DNA of 20,000 nt from Chrysomallon squamiferum (lineage: Eukaryota > Mollusca > Gastropoda > Neomphalida > Peltospiridae): contig CM022674.1 in the NCBI GenBank assembly GCA_012295275.1, positions 567,501 through 587,500 on the forward strand. The letters are read 5' to 3'. A program made the position numbers and the translations under genes. Below are positions 1 through 8,723 of this stretch, piece by piece; position 1 is the stretch's first letter; every line of letters begins with the position of its first letter. The notes under the pieces were generated by a model. That model was not told the origin of the DNA. It was given only the letters and a program-made list of their open reading frames with translations, and made no database searches.

Positions 1-94
1 TTGACTGAATACTGTACACTCTGACAGTACTCTTGTGCCGAATGAAATATAACGTCGACATCAACGACAACAACTGCAGCAGCAGAAGCAGCAG

Positions 95-95
95 C

Positions 96-141
<46 letters not shown>

Positions 142-147
142 GTTGTA

Positions 148-183
<36 letters not shown>

Positions 184-256
184 GAAGTAGTAATAGTAGT
201 AATGGTACGAAGAAGAAGAAGGAACATGAAAATAAAATAAAATAAAATAAAATAAA
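95..256. repeat. Adjacent AAT, AGT and AAATA microsatellites
   Basis: A near-pure AAT array (about 95-140) switches through a short CAGTTG joint into an AGT array (about 145-204, with a few AGA/AAT interruptions). A short GAA run follows, then an AAATA pentanucleotide array (231-256). The open frame across it reads only poly-Asn/poly-Ser and is not a gene. The switch from one trinucleotide to another by single-base change recurs through the whole window. Confidence 0.95.
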
Positions 257-257
257 A

Positions 258-696
258 GTCACTACAAAATCGGAAACGCAAAAATGAGAGTTAACGACTG
301 GTCCACTGTTTAATATAACGTCATAGAATAAAATGACGTGTATCTTCTGACGTATACACTCAGAGTTACGCAGAAAGCTACCTGTTTACCGTCTATGAAC
401 TATTATTGTTCCCGTTGTTGTCAGATAATCTAAAACTACTGGTAGCTTACAGAATACCATTAAGACATATTGCAGTTAGTTACACATCTCATCACTGCAC
501 AGAAAACATGATCAAACACGGAGTCAACGTACTTGCCAAAGAACCGGCTGGTCTCTGTGAAACATTTATTCCTATGGCCTTCAATTTTCTGGAATGCTAA
601 ATAAAATATTCATGCGAAATTTCCAATTATTTTCACAAATTATGGCCACAGGTCGCTGGTGGCAATTAACAATAATTCTCTTACTCCTTTGACATT
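258..696. other. Unique AT-rich stretch
   Basis: Non-repetitive sequence between the first microsatellite cluster and the duplicated block. Apart from the weak open frame at 406-600 and two TGACGT half-sites near 334 and 349 (TGACGTGT and TGACGTAT), I see no recognisable element. Confidence 0.5.
406..600 (+). CDS. Unrecognised short open frame, possible terminal exon
   Basis: This is a 64-codon open stretch of non-repetitive composition ending in TAA at 598-600. The first codon is TTG, not ATG, so it is not a full gene from a normal start. A pyrimidine-rich stretch ending in TTGTTGTCAG (about 412-421) could be a splice acceptor, and AATAAA overlaps the stop region (about 600-606). The protein contains pieces such as HCTENMIKHGVNVLAKEPAG and ends FNFLEC. 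I recognise no family. It may be a last exon or simply a chance frame; an AT-rich region of this length can be open by chance. Confidence 0.15.
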   Translation: MFPLLSDNLKLLVAYRIPLRHIAVSYTSHHCTENMIKHGVNVLAKEPAGLCETFIPMAFNFLEC

Positions 697-956
697 CCAG
701 TTCCGCCATTAGAAGAATCGTCATTTCCGGTAGGCTCATCAGACGTCTGCAGCGTTCAGGTTAATGATTCTTCCTTTGTATTCGTCACACAATACGTGTC
801 TGCCCTTCTACCTGTGTGTCTGTCCAGTTCCGCCATTACGTGTCTGAAGAATCGTCATTTCCGGTAGGCTCATCAGACGTCTGCAGCGTTCAGGTTAACG
901 ATTCTTCCTTTGTATTCATCACACAATACGTGTCTGCCCTTCTACCTGTGTGTCTG
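697..956. repeat. Tandem duplication of about 127-134 bp leading into the minisatellite
   Basis: The block beginning CCAGTTCCGCCATT at 697 recurs at 824. Both copies continue through GAAGAATCGTCATTTCCGG, GCTCATCAGACGTCTGCAGC, the TTCCTTTGTATTC segment and the ACACAATACGTGTCTGCC core. The second copy has about 7 extra bases (ACGTGTCT, matching the minisatellite core) inserted after CCGCCATT. The offset is therefore 127 bp before the insertion and 134 bp after it. Only a few substitutions separate the copies, so the duplication is recent. Its right half is the first unit of the minisatellite that follows. Confidence 0.9.
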
Positions 957-1965
957 TCTGTGTGTGTCTGTCTCTCTCTCTCTCTGTATTCATCACCTGT
1001 GTGTCTGTCTGTGTGTCTGTCTCTCTCTCTCTCTGTATTCATCACACAATACGTGTCTGCCCTTCTACCTGTGTGTCTGTCTGTGTGTCTGTCTGTGTGT
1101 CTGTCTGTGTGTCTGTCTCTCTCTCTCTCTCTGTATTCATCACACAATACGTGTCTGCCCTTCTACCTGTGTGTCTGTCTGTGTGTCTGTCTGTGTGTCT
1201 GTCTCTCTCTCTCTGTATTCATCACCTGTGTGTCACAATCTCTGTATTCATCACACAATACGTGTCTGCCCTTCTACCTGTGTGTCTGTCTGTGTGTCTG
1301 TCTGTCTGTCTCTCTCTCTGTATTCATCACACAATACGTGTCTGCCCTTCTACCTGTGTGTCTGTCTGTGTGTCTGTCTGTGTGTTCTACTCTGTGTGTC
1401 TGTCTACCTGTGTGTCTGTCTGTCTCTCTCTGTATTCATCACACAATACGTGTCTGCCCTACCTGTCTGTCTGTGTGTCTGTCTGTGTGTCTGTCTCTCT
1501 CTCTGTATTCATCACACAATCTCTCTCTACCTGTGTGTCTGTCTGTATTCTGTATTCATCACACAATACGTGTCTGTAAGAATGTCTGCCCTTCTACCTG
1601 TGTGTCTGTCTGTGTGTGTCTGTCTCTCTCTCTCTCTCTCTGTATTTCATCACGTGTCTCTAAGAATAGTACTGCCCTTCTAACTGTGTGTCTGTCTGTG
1701 TGTCTGTCTCTCTCTCTGTATTCATCACACAATACGTGTCTGCCCTTCTACCTGTGTGTCTGTCTGTGTGTCTGTCTCTCTCTCTCTCTGTATTCATCAC
1801 ACAATACGTGTCTCTAAGAATAATACTGCCCTTCTACCTGTGTGTCTGTCTGTGTGTCTGTCTCTGTATTCTCTCTCTGTATCTGTACCTGTGTGTTTTG
1901 TCTGTATGTGTTTGTATGTATACGTGTCTCTAAGTATATGTACCTGTGTGTCTGTATGTATGTAT
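777..1965. repeat. Composite minisatellite, about 14 units with internal microsatellites
   Basis: A module recurs with TGTATTCATCAC starting near 777, 911, 985, 1034, 1132, 1214, 1243, 1319, 1431, 1504, 1551, 1641, 1717 and 1789. It then decays to about 1965. The full unit runs TGTATTCATCACACAATACG, then TGTCTGCCCTTCTACCTG, then a variable (TGTGTCTG)/(TGTC)n tract and a (CT)n tract. Unit length varies from about 30 to 110 bp, mostly because the microsatellite part expands or contracts. Some units are truncated after ATCAC (985, 1214). Later units carry a CTAAGAATA insertion (about 1577, 1660, 1813). The long Cys/Val/Leu/Ser-rich frames across it in several phases are repeat translations, not genes. 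Confidence 0.93.
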
Positions 1966-1969
1966 TTAA

Positions 1970-2500
1970 GAATTAAAACACGCACTGGCTCTGTGAATTT
2001 GTTTTATTATTAACTTGGTTTTGTTTTTGTTAGTTTTTAAAAAATATATCTTGACTTAAATGTTGATCATTGTAATGTATATTACAGAGTGCTTTGGTCC
2101 TTTGACTATATATTTATTATTTTGCTGGGATATTTAAAAAAATATATATATATTTACCTACATAAAACATTTTAAAACCATATACAAAAGAGTTTATGGG
2201 TGTATAAAAATATATTTCTAGAACAAAACAATATATTTCACAAATCTGTTTAAAACTATTTAAAAAATTATCTAAAAAGTATCCTTTGTCAAAATCTGTA
2301 AAATATTGTAACATTTCATACAAATACACTTCTGGAAAAAATAAATTTCTAAATCTATTTAAAACTATTTCAAAGACTATTTAAAAGGTATCTTTTCTAA
2401 AAATGAATCTGTAAAAAAAAAAGTACCATCAAAGAACCCATATCCTTTGGAAACATTTTAAAACAAATCCGTTTCTTTAACTGAATTAATTCATAAATTA
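1970..2500. repeat. Very AT-rich stretch with an imperfect direct repeat (offset about 109 bp)
   Basis: Sequence from about 2243 to 2303 (AATCTGTTTAAAACTATTT, then AAAAGTATCCTTT, then AATCTGTAAA) is echoed at about 2352-2414 (AATCTATTTAAAACTATTT, then AAAGGTATCTTTT, then AATCTGTAAA). Shorter echoes (CATTTTAAAA plus ATA/CAA) lie at about 2167 and 2453. This looks like an old, decayed tandem repeat. No convincing coding frame is present. Confidence 0.6.
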
Positions 2501-2727
2501 TTCGGAAAAATAACTTTATGCAGGCATATTATTCATATGCCCATGGGTTTTTTTTTATGATCATTTTCTATAATCGTGTCAATGTCCTTGACCTTCTTGA
2601 TTGTTATGATGACAAAGATAAAAATAACTTAATTATTATCGTCATCAACGTCGTTGTCACTGTCTATAATAATCCCTGTAATTTCTGTATAAATTTCTTT
2701 TTATTATTACAACCATCACTACAACCA

Positions 2728-2764
2728 CATCATCATCATCATCATCATCATCACTATTATTATT

Positions 2765-2807
<43 letters not shown>

Positions 2808-2809
2808 TC
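2728..2809. repeat. CAT array followed by TTG array
   Basis: (CAT)n at about 2728-2752 passes through a few ATT units into a (GTT)n array at about 2766-2807. The flanks at 2620-2950 are degenerate GTC/ATC/ATT trinucleotides of the same kind. The open frame reading poly-His then poly-Cys is a repeat translation. Confidence 0.95.
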
Positions 2810-2959
2810 ATCGCCATCATCATCAGTCTGATAGAATCGTAATCGTAGGTATCATCGTCATCTTTTTTTTTTTTTCATTATTATTGTCGTTGCTGATGTT
2901 GTCAGTGTGGTTGATTCTCGTTAACGATGATAATCATACTGGTAGTACAATTAACTTAG

Positions 2960-3430
2960 TTAACATGTCATAGCATGTCGTAACGTTTTTTTTCAATTCT
3001 CTGTGAAGGAAATAGGAAAATGTTTAATTTCCTTGTCTGGTGACGTTTTTATCTTTCCAACTACGCAAAAAAAAAAACTTTCTCTTCAGCTTAACCGGAT
3101 TCATTACGATATCGAACGTCGACCTGGCTAACTTTGTTCACTAACATCTTTGTGCAGTTAAAGATAAAATACTATTATTATTTATCCCTCTCCGCATAGT
3201 ATGAACTCTCTATCCCTCTCTCCCTCTCTCCCTCTCTCTCTCTCTCTATCTCTTTCTTTCGTTGTATCTGCCCTTGATGTCAATGCCTTCCTTTACAAGC
3301 CGTAGCGCCGTTCATTCTCCGATCTAATTAGTACTGTGTTACGCATGTGCAATGTCTGCGACACTAAAATCGATAACTAACGATTGTTGTCGGAAATCCG
3401 CGATCGTCCGTTTCATTTAGCGTACATTCA
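2960..3430. other. Unique island with CT-rich tract and homeodomain-like palindrome
   Basis: A CT-rich tract (TCCCTC/TCTC units, about 3206-3262) precedes a non-repetitive, comparatively CpG-rich patch at 3270-3430. The patch holds CTAATTAG (a palindromic homeodomain-type core, about 3325), ATCGAT, and TACGCATGTGCAATG. No open frame of interest is seen. It could be a conserved non-coding element, but nothing in a single sequence can prove this. Confidence 0.3.
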
Positions 3431-3625
3431 ACTGTAGCAGTTCACATTGCTATTTTGGGTTATCCAATTTGAATAAATCTTTATTTTATATTTTTTACTT
3501 TTATTTTTATTTTTTCTGTCTCTCTCTGAATTTGGTTTTCTTTTATCTTTGTGTTTGTATTTGTTTGCGTGTATTCTTCCATCATTCCAACCTCTATTTA
3601 TCTCTCTATCTCTATACATCGATTG

Positions 3626-3630
3626 GTCTG

Positions 3631-3689
<59 letters not shown>

Positions 3690-3752
3690 CTCTATCTCTG
3701 TACATATATTGGTCTTTCTATCTATCTATCTATCTGTCTATCTGTCTATCAA
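3626..3752. repeat. TCTA tetranucleotide arrays
   Basis: A near-pure (TCTA)n array at about 3628-3690 is followed by a 30-bp interruption and a second array with TGTC substitutions at about 3717-3750. Overlapping frames here read Leu-Ser-Ile-Tyr repeats in all phases because the period is 4, and none is a gene. Confidence 0.95.
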
Positions 3753-3900
3753 TCAATGTGTGTTTGTGTGTATCTTTCCATCCATCCTCCATCCATCTGG
3801 CAGTCTGTCAGTCTGTTTTGCTGTATGAATGAATATATGTATGTGTGTAAGTGTGTCTGTTATATGAGCTTGCATGTATATTTTCAGAGGGGCTCCATTG

Positions 3901-3946
3901 TTTTTTTTTGTTACTACTACTACTGCTGCTGCTACTTCTACTACTG

Positions 3947-3985
<39 letters not shown>

Positions 3986-4205
3986 ATCCTACTACTCTAC
4001 TAGTGCTAGTGCTGTTGCTGCTATTACTATTACCAACATTACTACCACTATACTATTAATACGTTTAACTTTTACTAATTTCCCATCACCACCGCTACTA
4101 CTATTAATACTACTACTACCACAACTATTGCTGCTATAACTACTACTACAACATCATCATCATCATCATCATCATCTTCACCCATCATTTTCTTCTTCTT
4201 CTTCT
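3901..4205. repeat. Degenerate ACT array with CAT and TTC arrays
   Basis: Poly(T) at 3900-3909 leads into degenerate ACT/GCT trinucleotides, pure ACT at about 3951-3985, further degenerate ACT to 4150, pure CAT at about 4152-4176, then TTC at about 4191-4205. Confidence 0.92.
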
Positions 4206-4600
4206 CAGTCTCTCTCATCAAAGCATATGTAGCTAAATAACCATTTTTTTTTATCAGTTTAATACAACTTTATGTAATTTTGTTGCGTTAAAGAACAAAC
4301 GCTCTCCTCTTACGTAAATTATCCTGTAAGTAAAACTAATTATACGTGTGATCCCTGCGTCTTTGATGTCTATAATGCTGGGCGGTTTTTCGAAAGAAAG
4401 CATTATCTTTTGTAAGTACTCGACCAGACAAACAGGTGCACAGACGTTAATGTTTATTGGATATTAAATGAAAATGATGTACCCGTTTTCATCCGATTTT
4501 TCTCGTCTGATTCATCCAACGTTTCTTTTTCATGTCGTCGTTGTTGTTGCTGCTGTTATTTCTGTTTTTCCTTCTCCTTTTTCTCCCACGTCATAATAAT
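4206..4600. other. Unique stretch, nothing recognised
   Basis: Non-repetitive AT-rich sequence. It includes two GTAAGT hexamers (about 4326 and 4413) that resemble splice donors, but neither is preceded by a persuasive open exon with an acceptor. I see no gene. Confidence 0.4.
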
Positions 4601-4601
4601 T

Positions 4602-4693
4602 AGCATCATCATCATCATCATTCTTTTTCTTCTTCTTACTATTATTATTATTATTACTAGTAGTAACAGAAGTAGTCGTAGTAGTAGTAGTAA

Positions 4694-4780
<87 letters not shown>

Positions 4781-4785
4781 GACTG
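4602..4785. repeat. Long ATT microsatellite with AGT/CAT flanks
   Basis: CAT units (about 4604-4620), CTT, ATT (about 4639-4656) and AGT units lead into a pure ATT array of about 28 units (about 4695-4780). This is one of the longest pure trinucleotide runs in the window. Confidence 0.96.
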
Positions 4786-4855
4786 CTATTTTTAATGGTA
4801 TACTTCGTCTTTTTCGTTCCACTGGATTTTAGTAATTATATCAAAATATTTCTTA

Positions 4856-4882
4856 TTTTTTTTTTTTTTTTTTTTTTTTTTT
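4856..4882. repeat. Poly(T) run, 27 bases
   Basis: Uninterrupted T run. The following 4883-5220 is T-rich, pyrimidine-skewed sequence with no recognisable gene; frames there encode Phe/Leu/Ser-rich strings only. Confidence 0.9.
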
Positions 4883-5230
4883 GCTTTTATCTTTTGTTCC
4901 TGTCTGTATGTCTGTGTATCAGTTTCTTTCTCCATGTTGCTCACTCAGATCCTTTCTATATTTATTTTTTGTTCATGTCTTCCTTATTGTTATTATTTTT
5001 TCTTTCTTCTTCGTCATCTACTTTTTTTTTGTTGTGGTTTTTGACCTATGATATTTCATTCTCTTATTAAATACATTTTTCTTGTTATCTTTTTTCTTTT
5101 TTTCTTTTTGCCATTTCATGCTGTGTTCTTGTAATACGATTTTGAGGTTTTTTTCTTAATAAATTGAGAAAGAAAATCTTTTCTGCCCGTCTGTTAGTCT
5201 GTAAAACAGACTTTTGTTTATTATTTTTAT

Positions 5231-5232
5231 AT

Positions 5233-5287
<55 letters not shown>

Positions 5288-5289
5288 TT
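5231..5289. repeat. ATTT tetranucleotide array
   Basis: About 14 uninterrupted ATTT units. The same motif recurs at 8930-8980 and 16525-16553. Confidence 0.96.
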
Positions 5290-5424
5290 ACTAATTTTTT
5301 TTATAGATATCATCCATTTATATGACTAAAAAAATAAAATAAAAAAAAAAAACCCTTTAAAATGCATGTTTCATATAATTAGGAATACCTTCAGAATGAA
5401 AGTAAATAAAAGCAGATTTAAGTT

Positions 5425-5448
5425 AAAATAATAATAATGATGATGATG

Positions 5449-5522
<74 letters not shown>

Positions 5523-5595
5523 AATCATAATCATAATAATAATAATAACAATATCAATAACAATAACAACAACAATAATAATAATAATAATAAAT
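5425..5595. repeat. AAT, GAT and GAA arrays
   Basis: Short GAT units (about 5438-5449) run into AAT (about 5450-5493), then GAA (about 5494-5523), then mixed AAT/CAA. This is a serial trinucleotide switch of the same type as elsewhere. Confidence 0.95.
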
Positions 5596-5683
5596 GTACG
5601 ACAGTCATTACATCTCCCGTTCTAACTAACTACTTCAGTGAAAGCATTTAACAGTTTTCGATTCTTTATCTGCATGCACGTTA

Positions 5684-5843
5684 TCCTGCGACTGAACATT
5701 CTTCTCTGAAGTCAAGCAGGTTTCAGATGTCGGCGTGTCCTGCGACTGAACATTCTTCTCTGAGTCAAGCAGGTTTCAGATGTCGGCGTGTCCTGCGACT
5801 GAACATTCTTCTCTGAGTCAAGCAGGTTTCAGATGTCGGCGTG
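5684..5843. repeat. Three-copy 53-bp tandem repeat
   Basis: Units at 5684-5737 (54 bp), 5738-5790 (53 bp) and 5791-5843 (53 bp) start TCCTGCGACTGAACATTC and end CAGATGTCGGCGTG. The units are identical by eye except that the first has one extra A (CTCTGAAGTC against CTCTGAGTC). Unlike most repeats here, the unit is of complex sequence and has CpGs, and the near-identity implies recent duplication. No open frame runs across it in a meaningful way because 53 is not a multiple of 3. Confidence 0.97.
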
Positions 5844-6076
5844 TCTCACAGATTATTACACACGACGATAACAGCCGGGCAGACGTTACCCACACACACA
5901 CCACAAATCAACAAGATGCTCTTTAATATCGGCGTGTTACAGCGGTCACATCGATATAAGCTCGTTTTCACTTGCTGGTCTCATCGACTGACTTTTCTAA
6001 CAGACAGATGATCATTTTCAACCATTTGACGCACGACAGATTTTTGTCAACGTCATTAATGATCCCCTCCCCCACC

Positions 6077-6374
6077 CCACGACAGGCGTGCTAGGACCAC
6101 CAGCGGATAACACGAACGTCGTTTTAAACGGTCGAGTGGTTGACAAATCGACGACGCTAAGGGAGAAAACGATTTGTGTCGCGTAAAACAATGATACGTC
6201 TAAATCTGTTACCGTCTAAAAAAAAAAACGTTTAAAAAACTCCCACAAAAAGCCGTGCTGGAGTTGAACCCGCAGCCAACGACGTCATCAGTTCGTTTAC
6301 AGATTGATTAATTAACCTCCACGGCAGACACTGAGTCGCATATGCCACGACGGGCGTGCTTGAAACCAGCAGAG
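6077..6374. repeat. Pair of related 29-bp segments around the tRNA-like element
   Basis: CACGACAGGCGTGCTAGGAC with the following CACCAGCGG (about 6078-6106) is closely matched by CACGACGGGCGTGCTTGAAA with CCAGCAGAG (about 6346-6374). The second copy abuts a poly(T) run at 6375-6394. The tRNA-like stretch lies between them. They may be ends of two copies of one decayed SINE-type element, or chance similarity in CpG-rich sequence. Confidence 0.4.
6252..6325 (-). pseudogene. tRNA-like element, minus strand, with Pol III-type terminator
   Basis: Read on the minus strand, this 74-nt stretch starts GCCGTGG and ends GCACGGC, so the ends can pair over 6 of 7 positions like an acceptor stem. Near the 3' end, GGGTTCAACTCC matches the Pol III B box (GGTTCGANTCC, one purine change and one loop difference), and the T stem pairs at 4 of 5 positions. 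A T run (TTTTT) follows the 3' end at once, as in Pol III transcription units. A convincing A box and anticodon arm are not seen, and the spacing between T arm and acceptor stem is two bases short. It is therefore best read as a tRNA pseudogene or the head of a tRNA-derived SINE, not a working tRNA. Confidence 0.4.
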
Positions 6375-6394
6375 TTTTTTTTTTTTTTTTTTTT

Positions 6395-6735
6395 ACGCTT
6401 CACGGATTGACTGATTGATTGATTGACTGATTCAGGGTCGCGAGGATCTGGCACCTTTAACGGCAGAAATGGATGTGGCGCCTTTAAAAGTGCCGCTATT
6501 GATTAACTGGCATGTTGAAACAAGACGGAACGACTCGAGATCACCCAGCTATCAGCACGCGCAGGTCTTCTGCTTATCTCAGCTTAATTGCTGCAGGATT
6601 ACCAGAGAGATATATACAAGGAGAGGGATAAGGCAGGTGGAGGGTGTCTGTCTATCTGCTGCCTGCATATATGGAATTATGAGAAGAGAGGCAGAGAACG
6701 GATGAGGCAAGAAGTCACTGGGGAGGACTGAGTAG
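6395..6735 (+). other. Unique stretch with an unrecognised open frame
   Basis: A TGAT/TGAC tract (about 6406-6432) follows the poly(T). The stretch 6469-6705 is open from an ATG for 78 codons with mixed composition, including the pieces LLINWHVETRRNDS and CLSQLNCCRITREIY. No domain, signal peptide or splice signal is evident, and the sense of the frame is not supported by any neighbour. I regard it as probably chance. Confidence 0.15.
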
Positions 6736-6831
6736 TTGCTGGTGCGTGTAAGGAAATTATAAACAAGTAGAGAAATGAGGGTGAGGCGTTTTTTTTTTTT
6801 TTTTTTTTTTGCTGGTGCGTGTAAGGAAATT
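6736..6831. repeat. 23-bp direct repeat flanking a short insert and poly(T)
   Basis: TTGCTGGTGCGTGTAAGGAA plus ATT occurs at 6736-6758 and again at 6809-6831. Between the copies are about 28 bp of purine-rich sequence and then a T run of about 22 bases that abuts the second copy. This could be a 73-bp local duplication, or a target-site duplication around a short insertion. Confidence 0.85.
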
Positions 6832-6992
6832 GAGACTTAAGGAGGTAAACAAGAGAAGTCAGAAAGACGCGAGTTTTGAGGGTGAGAATAACGAACAGAC
6901 AGAGACGAGAGACTGAGACACCTAAGGGGGAGGACAGGGGGGAGGTTCTCCTGAAACATGCACAGAATTAAAATAGAGAAAAATACATATAA

Positions 6993-7052
6993 ATATATAT
7001 ATATATATGTCGGTGGTGTGTGTGTGTGTGTGTGTGTATGTGTGTGTGTGTT
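6993..7052. repeat. AT and GT dinucleotide arrays
   Basis: A short (AT)n (about 6995-7008) is followed by a (GT)n array with one TATG interruption (about 7016-7051). 6850-6990 is purine-rich unique sequence with no recognised feature. Confidence 0.92.
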
Positions 7053-7164
7053 CCATCCATAACTATACATGTATCGTGTGTCAATAGTAAACAAAGGTAC
7101 AGAGTCCATTTAGAGTCTTATTTATTACGAACACACTGGATCGCAATACAAAATGTTTTTCGTG

Positions 7165-7272
7165 GCAGTAGTAGAATAGCAGCAGCAACAGCAGCACTAG
7201 CAGTAGATGTAGTAATAGTAGTAGTAGCAGTAGTAGTAGTAGTAGCAACAGTAGTAGTAGTAGTTGTAGTAT
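7165..7272. repeat. Degenerate AGT/AGC trinucleotide array
   Basis: AGT, AGC and GTT units with interruptions. The frames read poly-Val or poly-Leu and are not genes. Confidence 0.92.
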
Positions 7273-7489
7273 TAACGAACAATTTATTAAAATAAATAAA
7301 CAAGCCTTCGGCTGTATCGAACAGTTAGGCAACAATTCAGCATTAATAGTTTTTTTACGACTTTATTGGCTGTAGCTAATCGTAGTTTGTGAAATAAATC
7401 GACGTTATGTATTGCAGCCAATGAGAATTCCGGTATTATTCACTCCGTATTGATTTCACGGTTTAGTCCGAACAACGACCTGAAAACAT

Positions 7490-7562
7490 GTTGTCAAAGG
7501 TGGACAAAGTGATTAAATTCATCTGAGGCAAGCCTTACGGTTGTGAGTTCGATTCCAGCTAA
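7490..7562 (+). mobile_element. tRNA-derived SINE head (A and B boxes)
   Basis: GAGTTCGATTCC at 7545-7556 matches the Pol III B box GGTTCGANTCC at 10 of 11 positions. About 33 bp upstream, TGGACAAAGTGATTAA (from 7501) is a decayed A box of the TGGCNNAGTGGTTAA type common in tRNA-derived SINEs of molluscs and other animals. CTTACGGTTGTGAGTTCGAT is the usual wording in front of the B box in such elements. The T stem pairs poorly, so this is not a functional tRNA. The body and tail of the element after 7562 are not clearly delimited. I infer a truncated SINE copy, plus strand. Confidence 0.5.
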
Positions 7563-7742
7563 TGATGCTCTTCCTCCATTGCATTTTCGTTCATTTTTTC
7601 TACTCACTTAATTACGTATTTGCTTATTGCTTACGTTCTTGTCGTTGTTACGTGTTTAATCTCTCATTTACCAAATTGATTACTTCTTTCGTTTATTCAT
7701 ATATTCTCAAATGTACAAATGTTATCATTTGTTCATGTTCTC

Positions 7743-7773
<31 letters not shown>

Positions 7774-8340
7774 TTGCCCATTTATTCAACATTATAAAAT
7801 AAGATTAATTTATTTTTCTTCCCTATCTTTATCCTCTTTCAATCTCTTAATTTTTTCTTCTGTCTTTCTTTCTTTCATTCTTTTCCATATCTTCTTCCTT
7901 TCTTACATTCAGCCGTCATTAACTAAATGTTTTAACACCAGAGAAGATGCGATAGATCAAAAAGTGTTCATCTTTCAACAATAAACACTTCGTTAGAACA
8001 GACCTCTGCTAGTTCAGAGAGTGTCCTCGGTGGTAATAGATGACAATAAAGACGAAGCAATTCAGACGTGTAATGATCCACTCAGGAAAGTATATCTCCC
8101 GAAAATTCAATAGAGTGATTTTGCGTTGGGATAACATGATGATAATTTAGCGCCAGTTTTTATCGAGTTAAGTCTTTCAGGGAATCAAGACGAAGACTTC
8201 ATAAATATAAAATGCTTTTCCATGATTAACAACGGTTATTGTCCTTGGCATTATGGAAAAGTTCAGTGAACGCTTGTTCTTGAAGGCTACGCGTTCGAAG
8301 CTCTTTGCCGGATTTAGTACCAGTTCGTTTGAAACGTCTA
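7563..8340. other. Unique AT-rich stretch, mainly non-repetitive
   Basis: Contains an (AT)n plus poly(T) stretch (about 7748-7775) and T/C-rich sequence to 7910. From about 7940 to 8350 there is unique sequence of moderate GC with several ATAA/ATTA and SOX-like TTATTGTC/AACAACGG words (about 8228-8242). No coding frame is persuasive. The last part could be a conserved element, but this cannot be judged from one genome. Confidence 0.3.
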
Positions 8341-8360
8341 CTGCGGTAATTTAATAGTTT

Positions 8361-8382
8361 GTGTGTGTGTGTGTGTGTGTTT
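8361..8382. repeat. Short GT dinucleotide array
   Basis: About 10 uninterrupted GT units, followed by degenerate TGTA/TGTG sequence to 8420. 8420-8600 contains scattered CATCAT units. Confidence 0.9.
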
Positions 8383-8629
8383 GTGTGTCTATATATAAGT
8401 TGTATGTGTGTATGTACGTACGCATGTTTCCTTTTTTTTTTAATCAGTTCATCTGTTTGTCTGTTTGATGGATTATTTTAAACATCATCATCAGTTTTGT
8501 CAACATATTAATAACAGTATTATATCATCATCATTATCACATCTTTCTACATAATCCTAAATCACCCCAGAAGGTTCCTCTCGCCTCATCAGATTCTGAA
8601 AATGAAATAAGAAAAACCTGTGCACTCAC

Positions 8630-8723
8630 CTTTAAAATATTTGTCTTCTGTTACGAGACCTTTACAGGCAGACGCAAAGGATTCTTTTTTGTATATTTTA
8701 AGAATACCGAGAACAATACACTT
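8630..8723 (-). CDS. Candidate internal exon, minus strand, unrecognised
   Basis: On the minus strand, AAAG|GTGAGTGC gives a near-consensus splice donor (last exon base 8630, GT at 8629-8628). Upstream, a pyrimidine-rich run (TTATCCTTCCTTGGGTTCTT) ends in AAATCAG, a plausible acceptor with the exon starting at 8723. The 94-nt stretch between them is open in the frame reading KCIVLGILKIYKKESFASAC, then KGLVTEDKYFK. It starts in phase 0 and ends in phase 1. I recognise no family. It could be a chance coincidence of splice-like words. It is on the opposite strand to the CUB-like exon, so the two would not share a gene. Confidence 0.2.

Noticed and set aside
816-1817. Long Cys/Val/Ser/Leu-rich open frames on the plus strand, and Asp/Arg/His/Thr frames on the minus strand
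   Set aside because: They are translations of the composite minisatellite in several phases at once; no start context, signal peptide or family.
777-1965. Regularly spaced repeats that recall a CRISPR array
   Set aside because: The spacers are microsatellite, not unique, unit lengths vary, and the context is eukaryotic.
6469-6535. GGCGCCTTTAAAAGTGCC as a hairpin or operator
   Set aside because: Imperfect palindrome with several mismatches, no context to support a function.
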